The notes under the pieces were generated by a model. That model ran no database searches. It was not told the DNA's origin and saw only the letters and a list, made by a program, of their open reading frames with translations. From AP-15 sp963747735 (GTDB taxonomy: Bacteria; Pseudomonadota; Alphaproteobacteria; ATCC43930; CGMCC-115725), in NCBI GenBank assembly GCA_963747735.1, contig CAVVGE010000008.1, positions 186,001 to 250,000 of the forward strand: a DNA stretch of 64,000 nt. The letters run 5' to 3'. The first letter of the stretch is position 1. Each line of letters starts with the position of its first letter. The position numbers and the translations under genes are program-made. Shown in pieces: positions 45,236 through 54,620 of this stretch.

Positions 45236-46285
45236 ATGATCAAGACTGCTTTCGGCTTGCCGGTGATGTCGAGGACGTGGGCCAAGGCATGGGAGGGCCT
45301 CTCTGCAAGCCAGCCCGTGCTATACATATGCCTCGTCTTGGTCGCCGCGCTGCTGGGTTATGCGTACGAGCTGCGTACTCGTGGCATCTTTGCTTGCCGA
45401 GCCGATGGCTACACCGCCGATCGTTATCTTGCCTATTGCAACGGCGTGAACTACGCAGACTATGAGCATGGCGCCTTCTATTTTGGCTTGGAGCCTTCCG
45501 TTCAGCATTTTGTCCGAGAAGCGGACGTGCTTTTTCTGGGCAACAGCCGCCTTCAGCTTGCCTTGTCGACGGCCGCGACGGACGATTGGTTCGCGGCAGC
45601 GTCGGCACATTATTACCTCATGGGTTTTCTTTATTTTGAAAATGAGCTTTTTTCGGAGAAAATTCTACAACTAGTTTCACCAAAAGCCGAAGTTTACGTG
45701 ATTAATATGGACAATTTCTTTGATCGATCCGAAAGCCCACCCGTAAAGACAATATTGCACGACGCGACAGCCCGGTATCGATATCAGGTGAAGGGCCTCT
45801 GGCAGCGAGTCCATAAATCGATTTGCCAGGCCGTTCCGAGGCTGTGTGGAGATCAGTACGTCATCTTCCGGTCTCGGGCAACCGGTGCATATTATAGGGA
45901 AGGTATATTACCTCAGCAGAGAATCACCCCGGTTTCCTATGATTGGAGCATCGACCAGGACTTGGTCATGGATAAAAGCGCCAACGCAATGGGTTTCCTG
46001 TCCCATTTCGCCCAGGGAAAGTGTGTGATATTGACCATGGTGCCTTTTGTCGGAGCAAAAATCGGAGACGCAAAAGCCATAGCGGCGCGTCTTGGGATGA
46101 AGCTGGTGACGCCGGGAATCCTCGACGGCCTCCAGACGTTTGACGGATACCATCTCGATCACGAGAGCGCACAGCGTTGGTCGCAAGCTTTCTTTCAAGC
46201 CGCCGGGCCAACAATTCGATCTTGTCTCGAGGAGCGAGGCGTACCGCATCCGGTCGGGTCCTCGCTATCCGCCACTCCTCGTTGA
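45236..46285 (+). CDS. Membrane-anchored SGNH-like protein of acylation cassette
   Basis: 349 aa from ATG 45236 (GAGG upstream; ATG 45212 also open). One N-terminal membrane helix (VLYICLVLVAALLGYAYEL) precedes a periplasmic domain. LFLGNSRLQLAL fits an SGNH block with Ser, and DGYHLDHESAQRWSQ near the end supplies the Asp-x-x-His pair. This layout recalls the accessory O-acetylation proteins next to MBOAT acyltransferases (AlgJ/PatB type). The stop is 14 bp before fkbH. Overall similarity to known families is low. Confidence 0.6.
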   Translation: MIKTAFGLPVMSRTWAKAWEGLSASQPVLYICLVLVAALLGYAYELRTRGIFACRADGYTADRYLAYCNGVNYADYEHGAFYFGLEPSVQHFVREADVLFLGNSRLQLALSTAATDDWFAAASAHYYLMGFLYFENELFSEKILQLVSPKAEVYVINMDNFFDRSESPPVKTILHDATARYRYQVKGLWQRVHKSICQAVPRLCGDQYVIFRSRATGAYYREGILPQQRITPVSYDWSIDQDLVMDKSANAMGFLSHFAQGKCVILTMVPFVGAKIGDAKAIAARLGMKLVTPGILDGLQTFDGYHLDHESAQRWSQAFFQAAGPTIRSCLEERGVPHPVGSSLSATPR

Positions 46286-46299
46286 CGCGGCTTATTCCG

Positions 46300-48195
46300 A
46301 TGCAGAATGCCAGCCCGCGCTCTCCGATGATGAGTTGGCTGCCGCTCGCGCGCGATTTCCGCGCGGACCTGCGCACGGCATTGGATAATGCATCGGCCAT
46401 CGACTGCCTGGAACACTTGAGCGTCCTCGCCGGTCATCGACTGGGGTTTCTGGAAACCATCCAGCTCGATCGCGCATTGGCCAGGCTCGCCGCAAAGCAG
46501 GCAGCCGGCTTTCTAACGGTGCGGCTCGCCATCCTTGCTTCCGCGACGGTCGATCATCTATCCCCAGCGATCCGGGTAGCCGGCTTGCGCCGGCGAATGT
46601 TGATCGACGTGCATCACGGAGCATACGGTCAATACCGCCGGGACGTGCTCGAGCCGAGTGCCGATCTGCTCGAGTTTGCGCCGCAGACCGTGCTGTTCTC
46701 GCTGACCGCCCGAGAGGTGGTTTCCGGTATTCCGGTGGCGGCGAAGTCTGCCGAGGTCGACGATGCGATCGGGAGGTTCGTCGCCGAGCTGCGCTCGCTG
46801 TGGCGGAAGGCGCGCGAGATCGGCGACGCAACGATCGTGCAGCAAACCTTTGTCAACATAAGCGAGCCGCTATTCGGCAGCTATGATCGCCTCGTCCCCG
46901 CAGCCCCGGCGCGGATCGTCGCGCGGCTCAACGATCGAGTGTGCGAGGCGGCAGCGCAGGATGGCGTCATGCTGCTCGATATCGCACGCGCCAGCGAGCG
47001 CGACGGGATCGACGCATGGTTCGACACCGGGCGCTGGCTTCAGGGCAAGCTGGAGATCGCGCCGCAAGCCGCGCCGCTTTACGGCGATATGCTGGCGCGG
47101 CTCCTGGCCGCCCAGCGCGGGCTGTCAAAGAAATGTCTCGTTCTCGATCTCGACAACACTCTATGGGGGGGCGTCGTCGGCGACGACGGGCTCGACGGCA
47201 TCGTCCTTGGCGAAGGCAGCGCCGTCGGCGAAGCGCATTTGGCGCTGCAGCATTATGCCAGCCAGCTCAAGGAACGCGGGATCATTCTGGCTGTCTGCTC
47301 GAAAAACGACGCGCCGGTGGCGGAAGCAGTGTTTCGCGATCATCCCGAAATGCTCCTTCGCCGGTCGGATATCGCGGCGTTTCAGGCGAGCTGGGACGAC
47401 AAAACGGAAAACCTCAAGGCGATCGCCGCGCGTCTGAACATCGGGCTCGACAGCCTCGTCTTTGTCGATGACAACCCGGTGGAACGGGCGCGGATCCGGC
47501 AGGGCCTGCCGATGGTTGCGGTGCCCGAACTGCCCGAAGACGTTGCCCAATATGTGCGTTGCATCGCCGACGCAGGTTATTTCGAGGCGGTCGTATTCAC
47601 CCCCGAGGATCGGGACCGGGCTCGGCAGTATGTCGAAAATGCCGAACGCGAGGCACTGCTGGGAGCCGCCCAGAGCATGGACGAATTCCTTCGCGACCTC
47701 AAAATGTCGCTCGTGTTCGGCCCGTTTACGGCGGTCGATCACAATCGCATCGTCCAGCTGATCAACAAGACCAATCAATTCAACACGACAACCCGGCGCT
47801 ACTCTTCCGAAGAGATCGTTAAGCTCACCAACCTGCCGACGGCTTTGACGCTGCAATTCCGCCTGCTCGATCAACTCGGCGACAACGGTCTCGTCAGCAC
47901 GATGATCCTGCGCCCGACCCCCGGCTGCGACGATGTGATCGAGATCGAGAACTGGGTGATGAGCTGCCGCGTGTTCGGCCGCGAGCTCGAGCTCGCGGCG
48001 ATGAACATCGCGGTCGAGGCGGCCCGTCGGCGGGGAGCACGGGCATTTGTTGCGGATTACCTCGCCACTCCAAAGAACAACGTGATCGGCACCCTTTATC
48101 CGCGCCTCGGCTTTACCGAAATTGATCCACCTCCCGCCGGCGAGGGAGTGACACGCTGGCTATCTCCACCTTGCGGATTATGTCATGCAGCCTAA
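46300..48195 (+). CDS. FkbH-like HAD-IIIC phosphatase with GNAT domain
   Basis: 631 aa from ATG 46300. There is an N-terminal SGNH-like or linker region (1-270). The HAD domain has LVLDLDNTLWGGVVGDDG (near 283), ICSKND-equivalent AVCSKNDAPVAEAVF and FVDDNPVERA. The C-terminal GNAT-like domain (480-620) has NKTNQFNTTTRRYS and NWVMSCRVFGRELE. FkbH-type enzymes convert bisphosphoglycerate to glyceryl-S-ACP. The ACP gene follows 27 bp downstream, supporting a carrier-loading role. Confidence 0.85.
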   Translation: MQNASPRSPMMSWLPLARDFRADLRTALDNASAIDCLEHLSVLAGHRLGFLETIQLDRALARLAAKQAAGFLTVRLAILASATVDHLSPAIRVAGLRRRMLIDVHHGAYGQYRRDVLEPSADLLEFAPQTVLFSLTAREVVSGIPVAAKSAEVDDAIGRFVAELRSLWRKAREIGDATIVQQTFVNISEPLFGSYDRLVPAAPARIVARLNDRVCEAAAQDGVMLLDIARASERDGIDAWFDTGRWLQGKLEIAPQAAPLYGDMLARLLAAQRGLSKKCLVLDLDNTLWGGVVGDDGLDGIVLGEGSAVGEAHLALQHYASQLKERGIILAVCSKNDAPVAEAVFRDHPEMLLRRSDIAAFQASWDDKTENLKAIAARLNIGLDSLVFVDDNPVERARIRQGLPMVAVPELPEDVAQYVRCIADAGYFEAVVFTPEDRDRARQYVENAEREALLGAAQSMDEFLRDLKMSLVFGPFTAVDHNRIVQLINKTNQFNTTTRRYSSEEIVKLTNLPTALTLQFRLLDQLGDNGLVSTMILRPTPGCDDVIEIENWVMSCRVFGRELELAAMNIAVEAARRRGARAFVADYLATPKNNVIGTLYPRLGFTEIDPPPAGEGVTRWLSPPCGLCHAA

Positions 48196-48222
48196 TCACA
48201 TAGCTTGCACCGGAGCCCGGCG

Positions 48223-48465
48223 ATGACACAGCAGACAATTCTCGGCGAACTCGCCCGTATTCTTGGCGACTTGCTGCTGGATGACTCGATCACGCTGACG
48301 ATGGACACGCGGCGGGAAGACGTCCCGAACTGGGATTCGTTTAATTATCTCAATTTCATTGTCGCGGTCGAAGCGGAATTCGGCGTCAAGTTCAAGATCG
48401 CCGACATCGAGGCATTTGAAAATGTGGGTGCAATCGTCAGGCATCTGGAGAAGCTGTTGACGTAA
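48223..48465 (+). CDS. Acyl carrier protein
   Basis: 80 aa. The four-helix ACP fold has its phosphopantetheine serine in NWDSFNYLNF (DSF in place of the common DSL) and the C-terminal EAFENVGAIVRHLEKLL. It is not a housekeeping ACP; it lies between fkbH and the MBOAT gene and probably carries the acyl (for example glyceryl) group between them. The ATG at 48223 was preferred to 48205 by fold length. Confidence 0.85.
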   Translation: MTQQTILGELARILGDLLLDDSITLTMDTRREDVPNWDSFNYLNFIVAVEAEFGVKFKIADIEAFENVGAIVRHLEKLLT

Positions 48466-48524
48466 CAAGATAAGCCGTTGGCCTTTTGGGAACATCGTCC
48501 ACCTCCTTGAGGGGAGAGTTACTT

Positions 48525-50159
48525 ATGCTATTCAATTCCACCGAGTTTCTTTTCGTATTTCTACCGGCGACGCTCGGCGTATTCTATCTCCTCGGCCGAA
48601 TGTCCCGCGTCGCGGCGATACGCTGGCTGATCCTGGCTTCCTTGCTGTTCTACGCGTGGTGGCGACCGGTCAATGTGCTGATCATCGCGCCGTCGATCGC
48701 GATCAACTTCGCTTTGGCTCGGGTATTGCTGGAGCTGAGCCGTCGAGAGGATTCTCGCCTCTTATCCAAATCAGTACTTATCTCAGGCCTCGTATTCAAT
48801 GTCGTGTTCCTAGGCGTGTTCAAATACCTCGATTTTGCGTTCGGCTCGGTAAACGATATCTTTGGCACGAACCTGGTTTTGCAACACATCATCCTGCCGC
48901 TGGGGATATCCTTTATTACGTTTCAGAAGATCGCGTTCCTCGTCGATGTGCAGGCCGGGCGGGTCAAATCCTTCACGCTGCAAGACTATTGCACTTTCGT
49001 GCTGTTTTTCCCGCAGCTGGTGGCCGGTCCGATTGTACATTATCGCGAAATGATGCCGCAATTTCAGGCGATCCGTTGCCGCGCCGACCGAGAGAACATT
49101 GCTGTAGGTGTTACGTTGGTGTTGTTTGGCCTCTTCAAAAAGGTGGTTCTGGCCGACAACATCGCGCCGCTGGTTACGCCGATCTACAACAACGCTGCCG
49201 CCGGAGGCCATATTTCGTTGCTGCCCGCGTGGATCGCGGCAATCGGATTTACATTGCAAATCTATTTCGATTTTTCCGGCTACACCGACATGGCGCTGGG
49301 CTTGGCCAGGTTTTTCGGCATTCGGCTGCCGCCTAACTTTTATTCGCCGCTTCGCGCTTCGTGCATCATCGATTTCTGGCTGCGTTGGCATATGACGCTG
49401 ACGCGCTTTCTGACGGCATACATCTATAATCCTATGGTGCTGTCGTTGACCAGGCGCCGGCTGGCAACGGGAAAGCGCGGGTTTGGCGGGCGCAATACGA
49501 CCGTCGGAGCATTCGTGTCACTGCTGATGGTGCCCACGGTCCTCACGATGTTCGTCTCGGGGCTTTGGCACGGAGCCGGCTACGGGTTTGTCGTGTGGGG
49601 CTTGCTGCACGGTTTCTATATCACGATCAATCACGCGTGGCGTGTCGTTGCCGCGCGAGTGTGGCCTGATCGGGCGAGGTATGACCGGGTCATGACCCCG
49701 TTCGGTCTGGTGCTGACCTTTGTCGCAGTTACCGCGAGCATGGTCTTCTTTCGCGCGCCGACAATCGCGTCGGCCATCGATCTGGTCAAAGGCCTGATTG
49801 GGTTGCACGGTATCGCCGTGCCGGAGACGTTTTTTCAGCACCTTGGGCCGGTGGCACGGACGTTCCACTGGCTCGGGATAGTTCCCATAGCGTGGAGCAG
49901 CCACGATTTCGTCAAGACCTTCTTGTGGATTGTGTCCCTGACGTTTATAGCAGTCGCTTGTCCGAACTCGCTCCAAATCCTCGGCCGTTATGAGCCGGCG
50001 CTCGGTGTAAAGTGGCAGCCGAACACGCTGGTCATCGGACGAATCAGATTTGCCGGATGGCGTCCCTCGCTTCCTTGGGCCGTCGCGGCTTCGGCGCTTA
50101 CCGCGATCGCGATCGTCTCTCTGGCTGGCCCAAGTGAGTTTTTGTATTGGAATTTTTGA
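48525..50159 (+). CDS. MBOAT O-acyltransferase (AlgI/DltB-like)
   Basis: 544 aa from ATG 48525 with a strong Shine-Dalgarno (GAGGGGAGAG). About 11 membrane segments. Family signatures are FPQLVAGPIVHYREMMPQF, FDFSGYTDMALGLARFFG, and FVSGLWHGAGYGFVVWGLLHG with the catalytic-site histidine. It would transfer the ACP-borne acyl group across the membrane to a sugar, working with the SGNH-like protein at 45236. It is the last gene of the rightward operon; the next gene converges 27 bp away. Confidence 0.9.
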   Translation: MLFNSTEFLFVFLPATLGVFYLLGRMSRVAAIRWLILASLLFYAWWRPVNVLIIAPSIAINFALARVLLELSRREDSRLLSKSVLISGLVFNVVFLGVFKYLDFAFGSVNDIFGTNLVLQHIILPLGISFITFQKIAFLVDVQAGRVKSFTLQDYCTFVLFFPQLVAGPIVHYREMMPQFQAIRCRADRENIAVGVTLVLFGLFKKVVLADNIAPLVTPIYNNAAAGGHISLLPAWIAAIGFTLQIYFDFSGYTDMALGLARFFGIRLPPNFYSPLRASCIIDFWLRWHMTLTRFLTAYIYNPMVLSLTRRRLATGKRGFGGRNTTVGAFVSLLMVPTVLTMFVSGLWHGAGYGFVVWGLLHGFYITINHAWRVVAARVWPDRARYDRVMTPFGLVLTFVAVTASMVFFRAPTIASAIDLVKGLIGLHGIAVPETFFQHLGPVARTFHWLGIVPIAWSSHDFVKTFLWIVSLTFIAVACPNSLQILGRYEPALGVKWQPNTLVIGRIRFAGWRPSLPWAVAASALTAIAIVSLAGPSEFLYWNF

Positions 50160-50186
50160 CCGCAAATCATCTGTCAGAATGCACGA

Positions 50187-51635
50187 CTAACCGTGCTGGT
50201 CGCTATGATTGGCATAAACCTCGCGGACGATCGGAAGAAGCACGCTGATCGGGTCCACGGTGGCGAGTGTGGAGATCGAAGCCGTCTGATCCGTCAGCAA
50301 GCGAGGCAGACGGCGTACCAGAATGCGGCCGGGTGTCTCGAATGCCTGAATGTCGGCGCAAAGCACCTCACCTGCGGCCTTGGCCATCGTATATTCAGTC
50401 ATGCCTTTAGGTCGAGCATCGACATAAACGGAAGAGGGGTAGAAAATCGATATTTTGCCGGCAAAAATCGATCTCAACTCTCTGCAGAGCTCGTAAAAAG
50501 CGGTTACGTAAAATGTCATAAACTCCTCGAACCGCTGCGGACTAAATATCGATATATTTCGCCGCGCAATAATCGGTGTAGCTAAGTAATATACTTGTGT
50601 GGGAGCTGAATTCAGCTGGCTTAATTGCTCGTGAGCGTTCTTTCGCACATCGTAGCGGATGATGTTGCAATGCCCACCGTGGGCGGTGATCTCACTTTCT
50701 ACGCGTCGAGCATCCATCTCACCAACAGAGTAGGTCAATGTGACGTGGCCGCCGCCGACAGCGACAATCTTGGCGATCAATTCGCCGAGCCCCCGCGAAC
50801 CGCCAATAACCAGCGTGCGCGCATTGGCAAATTCGCCGGGCACAACCCGCGCTGCGATACTGGCCGGATCCGCCTGGGCTGTGGGCTCGGGACGTATGTG
50901 GGCGTCGAGGGTGCCCCTCCAACCACCGCCGCAAACAGCGAGCCTCACCAGCCGAAAGCGAGGGTCGCTGTGACTTGCCCGAAATTGCAGCGTGTCATGG
51001 TCACCCTCGCCGAACGATGTCGCGAGCAACGTCAGTCCCCGGTAAAGAGAATGCAGGCCAGGACAAACCATGCCAACGAGAAACGAGGAGCAGGCGAGGC
51101 CGGCCACTCTGCGGGCACCCAATCGATCGACCGCAGCGGGAAACATCCGACCGACAGCGTCCGGAGCGGAGGCAAACGGGATTTGCCCGTGACAGTTGAT
51201 CACCTGCTCAAAGTTCAGCACGAGCGGTTCGGCAGGCTGCAGCAATGGCTCGGTCGAGCGCCCATCGTTGCCGGCTGCCGGATCGCCCGGCTTCACCTCG
51301 ATGCGCAGCACCCTCACCCCTTCCGCCAGCACATCGAGCAGCGCGTGGTGCTCGTCGGTCCGGGTGAGAACCGCCCGAACGCGATCGCCGACGTAAATCG
51401 TATTCTCGAAATTGGCTCGGAGCGATTTCACCGGTCCGAAATCCGGCAGATGTCGGAACAGACTGTCCAAACCCCAGAGCAGCGCATGAATACCATGAAC
51501 GACAGGAAAGCCGGCCAATGTGCGCCGGGCGGCAACGGCGTCCATATGGATCGGATTGCGATCGCCGCTGAGAGCTGCAAACCGCTCCTGATCGGCGTCA
51601 ACAAAGTCTCGTTCTGCAATCACATTCAATGACAT
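50187..51635 (-). CDS. MaoC-like hydratase fused to short-chain dehydrogenase
   Basis: 482 aa from ATG 51635 (Shine-Dalgarno AGGGGGGA). Residues 1-130 are a hot-dog MaoC/R-hydratase domain with the catalytic D-x-x-x-P-x-H pattern (GDRNPIHMD, 24-30) and PVVHGIHAL. Residues about 130-265 look like a second, degenerate hot-dog domain. Residues 272-482 are an SDR domain with GGSRGLGE (NAD(P)-binding, 278) and YTMAK (415-419). Together they could hydrate/dehydrate and reduce a carrier-bound acyl chain. It sits beside the FkbH-ACP-MBOAT cassette, so it may tailor that acyl group. Confidence 0.75.
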   Translation of the reverse strand: MSLNVIAERDFVDADQERFAALSGDRNPIHMDAVAARRTLAGFPVVHGIHALLWGLDSLFRHLPDFGPVKSLRANFENTIYVGDRVRAVLTRTDEHHALLDVLAEGVRVLRIEVKPGDPAAGNDGRSTEPLLQPAEPLVLNFEQVINCHGQIPFASAPDAVGRMFPAAVDRLGARRVAGLACSSFLVGMVCPGLHSLYRGLTLLATSFGEGDHDTLQFRASHSDPRFRLVRLAVCGGGWRGTLDAHIRPEPTAQADPASIAARVVPGEFANARTLVIGGSRGLGELIAKIVAVGGGHVTLTYSVGEMDARRVESEITAHGGHCNIIRYDVRKNAHEQLSQLNSAPTQVYYLATPIIARRNISIFSPQRFEEFMTFYVTAFYELCRELRSIFAGKISIFYPSSVYVDARPKGMTEYTMAKAAGEVLCADIQAFETPGRILVRRLPRLLTDQTASISTLATVDPISVLLPIVREVYANHSDQHG

Positions 51636-51760
51636 TCCCAAATCCCCCCTATCGTGAACAGATCCGCGTGCATCCGCCCGGTGGCTGAGCACATTTGCGC
51701 TCGGCGCGATGCCCGGCTATCCGACCCGGCTGCCGGCGAGCAAGGTCGAGCCAGGGAGAC

Positions 51761-53233
51761 TCAGCCTCTAAACGCCACGGCCTCGGAGCTGCAGCTGTCA
51801 TTCGGGGTCGGGGTGATAATCCAGTTCCAGCTCTCCCTCGCTGTGTCCGAATTGTAAACGTGACCCATGGCGTCCGCATTTTCCATCAGGTCGGTGTCCA
51901 CTTCGCCGGAATAGGTGGTAAGATCCCAGACAGCACCCGTCGGGGCGCCAGATGCCAAGCGCACGCCGGGACCTTGCCCGATCCCCATCGTCGCAATGAC
52001 CAGCCCGTTTGATGTGGAGGGCCTGATGACCGGCTGGCCGGTGATCCTGGTAACGGAGCTGCAATCGGTATAACCGACACCTCTCGAGGTGTCGAACGGC
52101 GCCGCGGCTGCGCCGCGGATATCGAAAAATCGTGGACTTGTCGTCGGACTGGATCCGGAAATGTGCAACGTCAACTTCAAGTTGGGGTTGGCCGGACGGT
52201 TTGCTGCCCACCAAATTTGCGGCGTATCGCCGCCGACTTGTGCCAGATGCCAGACACTGCCGTCATTGTCCGTAATGTTGGAAATGTAACTAAGGCCTCT
52301 CGGGCTCGTGAGTGTCAGAACACGAAGGTTCCCGGTCGTCGGCGCTTGCAAATTCCAGGTGCGCGCCGGGATATTGGACGTCTGATGAATGATCTTGTTG
52401 ATGTGGATGCCGGCCGGCATTGTCACGCCCGCATCGGCGACCTTGAGCGCCACCGAGACGGAATTGAAGCGATCTGCAGTGTCACCCGTAGCGGTCATTG
52501 TCGGATCGACAGCAGCCCGCGTGCGCTGGATCTGCCATTGAGAGGCGTGCGGAAACCCCTGCTTCGTGGTCCAAGCAATATCGCCGTCGAGCAACGTAAG
52601 GCCATTCCCGGCGGACCAGGTCGTCGGATTCCCGTTCGCTATCGAAGCAAGCGCGGCATAGCTCCAAATCACATTGCCGCCGAGGGCATCATTATTTATC
52701 GTCGGAGTAAAGCTGCCCGGGTCGATGATCGCGGTCTTCGCTTTGGGAGCGAGCCCGATGCCGGCCTTCGTGCCATTCACCGGCGAAATGGCGAGATTGC
52801 AAATCTCGCTCACTGTATATTGGAACGGGAGATCTTTCCACCCCATGCCGACCGTGATGATATCGTCCCCCGCGAGCGATCGCGGCAACACGTAAATCGC
52901 CGCGACATAGTTGCCGGCGCCGTAGTCAGCCATCACCGCCGGAGAAGTGGACCAAGTATCCTTCAGAGTATCCGTAATGGTGATCTTGTGGCCGCTCGGG
53001 TAGCTGATCCCCAAGACGAGAGAACATCCGCCAAACAGTGGATTAGGCAATGGAATGTGAAAATTATTCCCGGGGATGCCTAATCCAACAGGGTTCGCCG
53101 AGCTGGACACATGCTGCATCAGGATCGGCGAGACCGACGACCCACTCGCGAAGGACCGCACCGGATCGGCACTTACGGTCAAAGCCAGAAGTGCCGTAGT
53201 CGCGACGAAAGGCTTGAACGGAATTCTCATCAT
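51761..53233 (-). CDS. Secreted beta-rich hypothetical protein
   Basis: 490 aa from ATG 53233 (AGAGAAGAGAG upstream). A signal peptide (FVATTALLALTVSADPVRSF) is followed by two beta-rich halves: one with YPSGHKITITDTLKDTW and DYGAGNYVAAIYVLPRSLAG, the other with MPAGIHINKIIHQTSNIPAR and TSPRGLSYISNITDNDGSVW. Both contain a similar TDTLKDTW/TDNDGSVW strand followed by an A-x-Y or A-x-V strand, suggesting duplicated jelly-roll domains. Thr/Ser/Asn-rich composition fits an extracellular protein. No enzyme motif is visible. It may be an EPS-associated matrix protein. Confidence 0.65.
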   Translation of the reverse strand: MMRIPFKPFVATTALLALTVSADPVRSFASGSSVSPILMQHVSSSANPVGLGIPGNNFHIPLPNPLFGGCSLVLGISYPSGHKITITDTLKDTWSTSPAVMADYGAGNYVAAIYVLPRSLAGDDIITVGMGWKDLPFQYTVSEICNLAISPVNGTKAGIGLAPKAKTAIIDPGSFTPTINNDALGGNVIWSYAALASIANGNPTTWSAGNGLTLLDGDIAWTTKQGFPHASQWQIQRTRAAVDPTMTATGDTADRFNSVSVALKVADAGVTMPAGIHINKIIHQTSNIPARTWNLQAPTTGNLRVLTLTSPRGLSYISNITDNDGSVWHLAQVGGDTPQIWWAANRPANPNLKLTLHISGSSPTTSPRFFDIRGAAAAPFDTSRGVGYTDCSSVTRITGQPVIRPSTSNGLVIATMGIGQGPGVRLASGAPTGAVWDLTTYSGEVDTDLMENADAMGHVYNSDTARESWNWIITPTPNDSCSSEAVAFRG

Positions 53234-53694
53234 GGCTCTCTTCTCTGCTGTGGTGGGCGGCAATCCGAGGACTGCCTTGCGCCCTCGGCAAATCGTTCCC
53301 TTGGACGATTTCTTCTAAACCCGGTCGGCAAGCACGGCTGATTGGCATTGGTGCCCAATAGCACATCCGTAGCAATGTTGTTAGCGGCAATCGGATCGGT
53401 CGGTGACCAGAATATCGGACATCGATAAGGCGGCATACGAGCGCCAGCACGCCTGAACATGCAACCCGCGACCGGGATCAACGCGTATTTGTCGGTTTTG
53501 GCACACCCTGTTAGGTAAGAGAGCACATCTTGACGAAAATCCGACCATGAGCTAAAAATCATAACGATCGGATGATCGATGTTCGAGGTCGATAGTGGGG
53601 GCCGCGATGAATAGTAGCGCAAATACACGTGAGCGCGGCGTGCAGCTTTTGGCCCAAATTGCGGAGCCGTCGGTGCTTTAGAGGAGGCGACAGT
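53234..53694. other. 461-bp intergenic region
   Basis: Lies between divergent genes and probably holds both promoters. Open frames on either strand are low-quality, with no motif. A strong GAGGAGG at 53681 serves the TTG start of the deacetylase. Confidence 0.4.
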
Positions 53695-54348
53695 TTGCTC
53701 CGCTGTATTTTCCTGCGGCAACGGCAAGAGCGGTTGAAGCTCCTGTGCCTCGGCGCACATGCTGACGACATTGAAATCGGCTGCGGCGGAACCGTGCTGC
53801 GTCTCGCCGCGGAGGTGCCCGATCTGATCGTGCAATGGATCGTCTTTAGCGGCATCGGTGCGCGCGGGGCCGAGGCGTCGAATAGCGCGGCTGCCTTTCT
53901 TGAGAACGTGTCAGAAAAACGGGTCGAGGTTCTGGAATTCCGCGACGGATACTTTCCCTACCAGGGCGCCGAAATCAAGGACCGCTTTGAGGCCATCAAA
54001 CGCGATTTCAACCCCTCTTTGGTCCTGACCCACTGTCGGAGTGACGCTCATCAGGACCATCGGCTGATCGCCGAGCTGACCCACAACACCTTCCGCGATC
54101 ATCTCGTGCTCGAATACGAGATCCCGAAATACGATGGTGATCTCGGCAATCCCGCTGTTTTTGTAACACTGACTCGAGCGCAAATCGACCGAAAGCTCGA
54201 GGCTATCGACCGGTATTTTCCGAGCCAGCGCGGGCGAGGCTGGTTTTCGAATGAGACGTTCTTGGCCATGTCCCGCCTGCGCGGTATCGGCTGCAATGCG
54301 CCCGAAGGGTTGGCCGAAGCGTTCTACGCAAGAAAAATTGTATTTTAG
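53695..54348 (+). CDS. PIG-L family N-acetylglucosaminyl deacetylase
   Basis: 217 aa from TTG 53695, chosen because GAGGAGG lies 7 nt upstream; the frame opens at 53629. The zinc-site motifs are LCLGAHADDIEIGCGGT (A-H-x-D-D) and THCRSDAHQDHRL (H-x-x-D-x-x-x-D-H type). It removes N-acetyl groups from amino-sugar substrates. Position at the end of the EPS locus suggests modification of a polysaccharide precursor or its lipid carrier. Confidence 0.85.
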   Translation: MLRCIFLRQRQERLKLLCLGAHADDIEIGCGGTVLRLAAEVPDLIVQWIVFSGIGARGAEASNSAAAFLENVSEKRVEVLEFRDGYFPYQGAEIKDRFEAIKRDFNPSLVLTHCRSDAHQDHRLIAELTHNTFRDHLVLEYEIPKYDGDLGNPAVFVTLTRAQIDRKLEAIDRYFPSQRGRGWFSNETFLAMSRLRGIGCNAPEGLAEAFYARKIVF

Positions 54349-54620
54349 GACCGCGTGCCCAGCGGCAACGGCCGCCGACGGGCGTTGCGGAGGCAGCATG
54401 ACGGGCTGGTTCGGCGCAAGCCGCCGGCCGATCCCCTCGCTGCCGCAACCGCGCAACCAATCGGCGAATTTTTGTTGCTGCTTTGCGACAGATGCAGCAA
54501 AGCCTCGACCCAGGGCTCGAGTTATGGTTGCAGCGCGCTCCATGCTGTCGAGAGAGCATGTCGGGGATCGTCCGCGGCCCTTCGTGCTAGGCTTGGGCAT
54601 TCGCTGCCGGGAGGGAAACG

